In this document: positions 59,946 to 64,000 of the stretch, piece after piece
Layout: each line of letters starts with the position of its first letter
Numbering within the stretch: position 1 is the stretch's first letter
Source of the DNA: Dehalococcoidia bacterium
GTDB taxonomy: Bacteria; Chloroflexota; Dehalococcoidia; Lucifugimonadales; Australimonadaceae
NCBI GenBank assembly: GCA_022820645.1
Contig: JAJEFD010000013.1
Span: 383,308 to 447,307, forward strand
Direction: 5' to 3'
Length of the DNA stretch: 64,000 nucleotides
Notes under the pieces: model-generated
Seen by the model: only the letters and a program-made list of their open reading frames with translations
Database searches by the model: none
What the model was told of the DNA's origin: nothing
Translations under genes and position numbers: made by a program

Positions 59946-61178
59946 TTACGGGCGCGCTGCTGCGGCAGACCCCAGGTTCGCCAGTACCTCCGCGGTCGGA
60001 CGCACCGAACACCACTCCGCGAGGGACGGGAGATCGGGCGAGTCCGGCGGGTACGTGGCGTCGGCGATGACGGTGATGTCGTAGCCGAGCGCGACGCCGT
60101 CGAGCGCAGTCGCCCAAACGCAACCGGTTACGGCCCCGCCGGTCATGATGAGGCGGCGGGCGTTCAGGTTCCGCAGGATGCGGTGCAGCGGCGTGTAGCC
60201 GAAGCCGCTGCCGCCCTTCTTCTCGACCACGTAGTCGTCCTCTTCCGGGCGCAATTCGTCCACCATCTCTGCGCCCCACGTGCCGTAGGCGCAGTGCGTG
60301 ACGCCGGGCGGGAGCGTGCGCGCCCGCCGGTGCGTCCTGCTGTGAACGTCGTCCGAATTGTCCTGGCGGCGCACCACCCGCACGTAGACGACGGGCCAGC
60401 CGCGCTCGCGCATAGCCGCGCTCAACCGCTGCGTGTTCTCGGTGATGCTCATCCGCTTCTCTTCCGGCATCGGGTCGCTGAGTCCGTAGAGGACGTGCGG
60501 GCGCTCCGCGTTCATGAAGTCGTTCTGCATGTCCACGAGCACCATCGCGTAGTCGGGGCCGGGTCGCGGGGCCGGCGGCGCGGCGGACGCGGCGGCAATA
60601 ACGTCTTCTGTGAGCACGACTTCAGCCTGCTTGCGCGGCGCGTGCAGCTTCGCCGCGTTCGGCGGGTAGAGCGCGTCCTCGACGACGAACTGCTCGTACC
60701 CCAGCCGTCCGCCGGTGCGGGCGGTCTCGGCGATCGAGTCTGTCACCCCGCCGCCAACGACGATGCACTGGGTGACGCCGAGGTTCGTGAGGAGGCGGTC
60801 GAGGTGCGTGTTGTCGTACGCGCTGTGCCCTTTCTTGACGAGAACGTAGTCGTCCGGCGCGGCCTCGAGTCCGTCCATGAGTTCAGCGCCCCACGAGCCC
60901 TCGATGAAGAACGGGCCCGTCTCCTCGAGGCGGCGCTCCAGCCAGAGAGGCGCGTAGGTGCTGTCGGCGAAGTCGGGGCGCAGGCTGGTCTTCACCCATA
61001 CGATGGGCCTCCCGCTCTCGCGCATGAGGTCGATGAGCCCACCCCACGCGTCCACGAGGCGGGACACCTCGTCGGCGTCGGGCGCCTGCCCTGCGCGACC
61101 CAGCGCTCCGTCGGGATGGAGAGCGTCGCGTTGAACGTCGACCAGCAGCAGCGCGGCGTTATCGAGAGCCATCTGCAT
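59946..61178 (-). CDS. Tandem isochorismatase-like cysteine hydrolase
   Basis: 410 residues made of two isochorismatase-fold domains. Domain 1 (about 5-195): D14 (LLVDVQRD), K115/K116, but the catalytic Cys position is Ser148 (GVTDSIAETAR). Domain 2 (about 208-400): D216 (VLVDMQND), K320/K321, and Cys353 present (VTGCVWATALDG). Domain 2 is probably the active hydrolase and domain 1 a decayed or regulatory copy. AGGAGG lies 6 nt before the ATG. Substrate unknown. Upstream are two short palindromes. Confidence 0.88.
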   Translation of the reverse strand: MQMALDNAALLLVDVQRDALHPDGALGRAGQAPDADEVSRLVDAWGGLIDLMRESGRPIVWVKTSLRPDFADSTYAPLWLERRLEETGPFFIEGSWGAELMDGLEAAPDDYVLVKKGHSAYDNTHLDRLLTNLGVTQCIVVGGGVTDSIAETARTGGRLGYEQFVVEDALYPPNAAKLHAPRKQAEVVLTEDVIAAASAAPPAPRPGPDYAMVLVDMQNDFMNAERPHVLYGLSDPMPEEKRMSITENTQRLSAAMRERGWPVVYVRVVRRQDNSDDVHSRTHRRARTLPPGVTHCAYGTWGAEMVDELRPEEDDYVVEKKGGSGFGYTPLHRILRNLNARRLIMTGGAVTGCVWATALDGVALGYDITVIADATYPPDSPDLPSLAEWCSVRPTAEVLANLGSAAAARP

Positions 61179-61283
61179 CTCCCACCTCCTCGCACCGTGA
61201 GGGTGTCGCGGCCATCATAGGGGCGCAGCCGCACCGGCTCAAGAGTGGTAGCCGTTCATGGCTAGCCTTTGCCTCGAAGCCCC

Positions 61284-61435
61284 GACCAAGATGACCAATC
61301 CCCCTGAATTCCGGACTCCTTGGTCGCCGGCCACGAGTAAACCTGACCGTCGATCTGGCCCTCTTGGTCTCCTTGGTTGGGGGTGTTTCCCAGGCCGTGG
61401 CCTGCTTCCTGCGACCAAGGCGACCAAGATGACCA
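61284..61435. repeat. Intergenic element built of GACCAAG/CTTGGTC repeats
   Basis: The 14-bp GACCAAGATGACCA occurs at 61284-61297 and again at 61422-61435. Between them, CCTTGGTCGC (61318-61327) faces its exact complement GCGACCAAGG (61411-61420), with two more CTTGGT copies at 61363 and 61372. The mixed direct and inverted copies look like a small non-coding mobile or structured element. It lies between the Liv-type lipoprotein gene and the isochorismatase gene, both on minus, and I find no convincing gene in it. Confidence 0.65.
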
Positions 61436-61459
61436 CGAAAACAAAGTTTCCCACCGGAG

Positions 61460-61507
61460 CCATAGACCAGATCTATGGCTCGGCTCTGAGCTATAGACGC
61501 CGTCTAT
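61460..61507. promoter_or_regulatory. Paired ATAGA-type palindromes
   Basis: CCATAGA-N5-TCTATGG (61460-61478) and ATAGAC-N3-GTCTAT (61493-61507), centred about 31 bp apart, three helical turns. They are operator-like, in the gap upstream of the isochorismatase gene. No adjacent regulator gene. Confidence 0.5.
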
Positions 61508-61605
61508 GGGTTGCGCAAGGGCGACGGTCATGCAATCAGCGTACGCGGGCAGGTCGCGACCGCGAAAGGGGCTGGTGTCGCGCCCGTCATCTTTGTGCAT
61601 AGCGC

Positions 61606-62784
61606 CTATTTCGGCGCGGGGCCGAGGACCCGGTACTGCCGGTCGGCGGTGCGCTCCGCCACGGGGAGCACCTCCAGGACCATGCGGGAGAGGCCTACGA
61701 CCTCGCCGTCGGCGTCGAAACTGTAGTTGTCGCCTATCGCGCCGCTCCAGGTGATGTTGTACATGCAGTCCCGGAAGCCGTCCGCGTCCTGGTCGTCGCC
61801 GGTCTGCCTGAGGCACTCGGCCGCGATGTAGACGTCGTCGTACGCTGAGCTCAGGTGCCAGGGCTGCGTTACGTAGTCGTAACGCTCCCGGAAGTCGGCC
61901 AGCACCTGCCGGGCCTTCTCGTTGTTCGGGTCCAGGGCGGTGGCGATGGCCTTCATACCGGTCGCGGCTTCACCCGCGATATCCAGGGCGGTCGTTCCCA
62001 CCGCTATCGTCTCCGCGTAGATAGGCCCCTCGTACCCCAGCTCCCGGGCCTGCTTCATGATGGTGCCCGCCGAGAACTCCGACTGGGGCGCTATATGCAG
62101 CGCGTCGGGGCCGGCTTCGATCAGCTTGGTCAGCTGGGTCCTGAAGTCGGCAACGTCGGAGGCGTACGACTCGGCTGCCACCACCTGCCCGCCGCGCTGC
62201 TCGAATTGCGCGACCGTAGAGCGCCGCACGCCCTCGGCGTAGTCGGTGGACTCGGTGATGGTCGCGAGGGTGCGCGCTCCGTCTATCCAGAGGGCGTTGC
62301 CGGTGCCGACGCCCACCTCCAGGTCGTTGATCTGCGTGCGGAATATGTAGTCGCCCGCGTTGGCGATGTCCGGGTTGCTCGCCAGCCCGGAGAAGAGGAT
62401 CACGCCGTCGGCTTCCGCCAGGGGAGCGACGCCGAGCATCGCGCTGCTGCACGAGGTGCCCAGGATGATCTTCACGCCCTCTACGTCGGTGAGTTTGCGG
62501 TAGGCGGTGATGGCGTCCTGGGCGTTGCACTTGGAGTCCTCGACGACGAACTCGAGGCGGCGTCCGTCGATGCCGCCCGCGGCGTTGATCTCGTCCGCCG
62601 CCATCTGCTTGGACTGGCTGGCTACCGTGCCGTACGTCTCGCCGGCGCCTGTCAGCGACTCCATCACGCCGATCGTGAACGGCTCGTCCTGGTCATCGTC
62701 ACCGTCACCACAGGCGACGACTCCCAGCGCAAGGATGGGCAGCAGGCAGAGGATGAGGAACAGTCGACGCAGGGGGTTGCTCAA
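61606..62784 (-). CDS. Branched-chain amino acid-type ABC transporter binding lipoprotein
   Basis: 392 residues, periplasmic-binding-protein fold I (LivK/urea/amide group). Signal and lipobox GVVAC (C25), IGVMESLTGAGETYGTVASQSKQMAADEIN, GTSCSSAMLGVAPLAEADGV, QLTKLIEAGPDALHI. The start TTG at 62784 has GGAGGT upstream. There are no permease or ATPase genes within the window, so it is an orphan here or the operon lies elsewhere. Confidence 0.92.
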   Translation of the reverse strand: MSNPLRRLFLILCLLPILALGVVACGDGDDDQDEPFTIGVMESLTGAGETYGTVASQSKQMAADEINAAGGIDGRRLEFVVEDSKCNAQDAITAYRKLTDVEGVKIILGTSCSSAMLGVAPLAEADGVILFSGLASNPDIANAGDYIFRTQINDLEVGVGTGNALWIDGARTLATITESTDYAEGVRRSTVAQFEQRGGQVVAAESYASDVADFRTQLTKLIEAGPDALHIAPQSEFSAGTIMKQARELGYEGPIYAETIAVGTTALDIAGEAATGMKAIATALDPNNEKARQVLADFRERYDYVTQPWHLSSAYDDVYIAAECLRQTGDDQDADGFRDCMYNITWSGAIGDNYSFDADGEVVGLSRMVLEVLPVAERTADRQYRVLGPAPK

Positions 62785-62897
62785 GAGGGGACCTCCGAAG
62801 TTCCGGTGTGGGATGGCTGCGAGTGTAGCACGAGGCTCTGCTCCCTCCATCCGGTGCATCCTGTCCTCTGGCGTGCGCCTCTCGTCGTGGGAGGTGG

Positions 62898-62927
62898 TTC
62901 ACGCGGGAGCGCGCTTCCTGCTAGAAT
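62898..62927 (+). promoter_or_regulatory. Probable promoter of secD
   Basis: TTCACG (62898-62903), 18-bp spacer, TAGAAT (62922-62927). Leader about 55 nt. Confidence 0.55.
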
Positions 62928-62987
62928 GCCTTTTCGTTGCGCCGTGCGCTTCACCTGTGCGCGGCGCGTCGTGTGAGACTGGAAGGA

Positions 62988-64000
62988 ATGCTCCGCCAAC
63001 TTCGCTGGAAATCACTCCTCGCCATCATCATCATCGTTGGCGTCGCTGCCGCTGCGCTCGTGGTGCCGGACTACCGCATACCCGGCATCGGCGCGCGCGG
63101 CTCGCAGGACATCCTCGGCCTGCGGTTGGGGCTGGACCTCGCGGGCGGCACGCAACTCATCTACCAGGCCGGAGTGGAAGGCGAAGTCCCGACCCCCGAG
63201 CAGATGCAGGGCCTCGTCAGCACCATCACGCGGCGCATCGACCGGCTCGGCGTAGCCGAACCGTCCATCCAGCAGCTTGGCGAGGACCGGTTGCTCATCC
63301 AGCTGCCCGGGGTCGAGGACACCCAGCAGGCGAAGGACCTCATCGGCCAGACCGCGCAGTTGGAGATCGTCGAGCGCATCTGCGACAACGCCACCTGCAC
63401 AACGTTCGAAGACCGCCCGAGCGGCCTCACCGGCGGCGACATGGCCCGCGCCTTCCCGAGCCAGGACCAGACGACGAACCGGCCGGTCCTCAGCTTCGAG
63501 CTGAACCGGGACGCAGCGCAGCAGTTCGCGGTGATGACGCAGCGCATCTTCTCCACGAACATCACCGACAGCCCGGACCAGCTGGCGTTCGTACTGGACG
63601 GCGAGGTGCTCGTGTCGGCGGTCGTGAACAGCCCCATCCTCGCGGGCGTCGGCATCATCCAGGGCACCTTCACCGCGGAAGAAGTCCGGCAGCTCGCGAT
63701 ACAGGTCGAGTCCGGACGCCTGCCGGTGGACATCGAGGAGATATCGTCGAGCGTCGTCGCAGGCTCTCTCGGAGCGCAGTCGCTGGACGAGGCGCTCATC
63801 GCGGGCGGCGTCGGGCTGCTTTTGGTGCTCTTCTTCATGGCGGCCTACTACCGGGTCTCCGGGGTCGTCGCTGGCATGGCGCTCATCTGCTACACCCTGA
63901 TCGTCCTCGCTCTCTTCAAGCTCATTCCGGTGACGCTCACGCTGGCCGGACTGGCCGGGTTCATCCTCTCGCTGGGCATGGCGGTGGACGCCAATATCCT
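62988..64000 (+). CDS. secD: Protein translocase subunit SecD (partial, runs off window)
   Basis: Component of the Sec translocon that uses proton motive force to pull substrates outward. 337 codons are visible. First transmembrane helix (about 11-26), the family motif LRLGLDLAGGTQL near 50, the P1 periplasmic domain, ARAFPSQDQTTNRPVLSFELN, then GGVGLLLVLFFMAAYYR and the start of the export helices ending AVDANI. A C4-like CDNATC pair in the periplasmic domain is unusual. secF is expected just beyond the end. Confidence 0.95.
   Translation, partial: MLRQLRWKSLLAIIIIVGVAAAALVVPDYRIPGIGARGSQDILGLRLGLDLAGGTQLIYQAGVEGEVPTPEQMQGLVSTITRRIDRLGVAEPSIQQLGEDRLLIQLPGVEDTQQAKDLIGQTAQLEIVERICDNATCTTFEDRPSGLTGGDMARAFPSQDQTTNRPVLSFELNRDAAQQFAVMTQRIFSTNITDSPDQLAFVLDGEVLVSAVVNSPILAGVGIIQGTFTAEEVRQLAIQVESGRLPVDIEEISSSVVAGSLGAQSLDEALIAGGVGLLLVLFFMAAYYRVSGVVAGMALICYTLIVLALFKLIPVTLTLAGLAGFILSLGMAVDANI

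Overview
The window is a dense, GC-rich bacterial chromosome segment of about 70 genes. It is dominated by core informational and biosynthetic genes, with no phage, transposase, CRISPR array or tRNA that I could see. My best guess for the host is a Chloroflexota lineage (Dehalococcoidia/SAR202-like). That is an inference from the mix of a monoderm-type short YidC and ClpC, an unlinked 5S rRNA, an archaeal-type PurO IMP cyclohydrolase, an enolase-superfamily tartrate dehydratase and many small lipoproteins. No single gene proves it.

Layout. 1-7.2 kb: partial D-tartrate-dehydratase-like gene, lipA, radA, clpC and a four-repeat S1 protein, all on minus. 7.4-9.5 kb: a solitary 5S rRNA gene with its own promoter and terminator, then pfkA, rplS and def. 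9.6-16.6 kb: priA and the rpmH-rnpA-yidD-(PQQ-propeller lipoprotein)-yidC-jag operon. 16.8-18.5 kb: a bicupin and a VOC protein. 18.5-24.7 kb: an RNase HI-MoaC fusion gene, moaA, rdgB, plsY, der and argF. 24.7-30.2 kb: pheS, DUF488, an hsp20 with a HAIR-like operator, a GPP34-family protein and two tandem pairs (ABAB) of four paralogous small membrane proteins. 30.4-35.9 kb: infC (ATA start), rpmI, rplT, then moeA with a His-rich tail and pheT. 36-39.4 kb: three thioredoxin-fold lipoproteins in a row and a rubrerythrin. 39.6-47.3 kb: glyA, rpsF-ssb-rpsR, a PrsA/SurA-like foldase, hom, thrC, folE and a CelD-like acyltransferase. 47.3-50.1 kb: a GT4 glycosyltransferase, a double-GNAT protein and a PIG-L deacetylase, together resembling a low-molecular-weight-thiol pathway. 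50.2-64 kb: ComEA-like protein, tilS, HlyC/CorC, tsaD, purO, NAPRTase, GT2, GalT-like, purF, a tandem isochorismatase, a Liv-type binding lipoprotein and the start of secD.

How the genes connect. Molybdopterin synthesis (moaC, moaA, moeA) is split over two loci. Redox proteins cluster at 36-39 kb and may tie to the possible thiol-synthesis trio at 47-50 kb. Phenylalanyl-tRNA synthetase is split into distant pheS and pheT.

The two observations I rate highest are these. (1) The second thioredoxin lipoprotein has a single in-frame TGA exactly where the first catalytic Cys of CxxC should be. It is flanked by intact coding sequence, so it is a candidate selenocysteine (UxxC) protein or a very recent nonsense allele. 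(2) A REP-type palindromic repeat sits exactly at the RNase HI/MoaC junction and is translated as the linker. A third pattern is -10 boxes only 6-9 nt upstream of many start codons, which implies widespread leaderless transcription.
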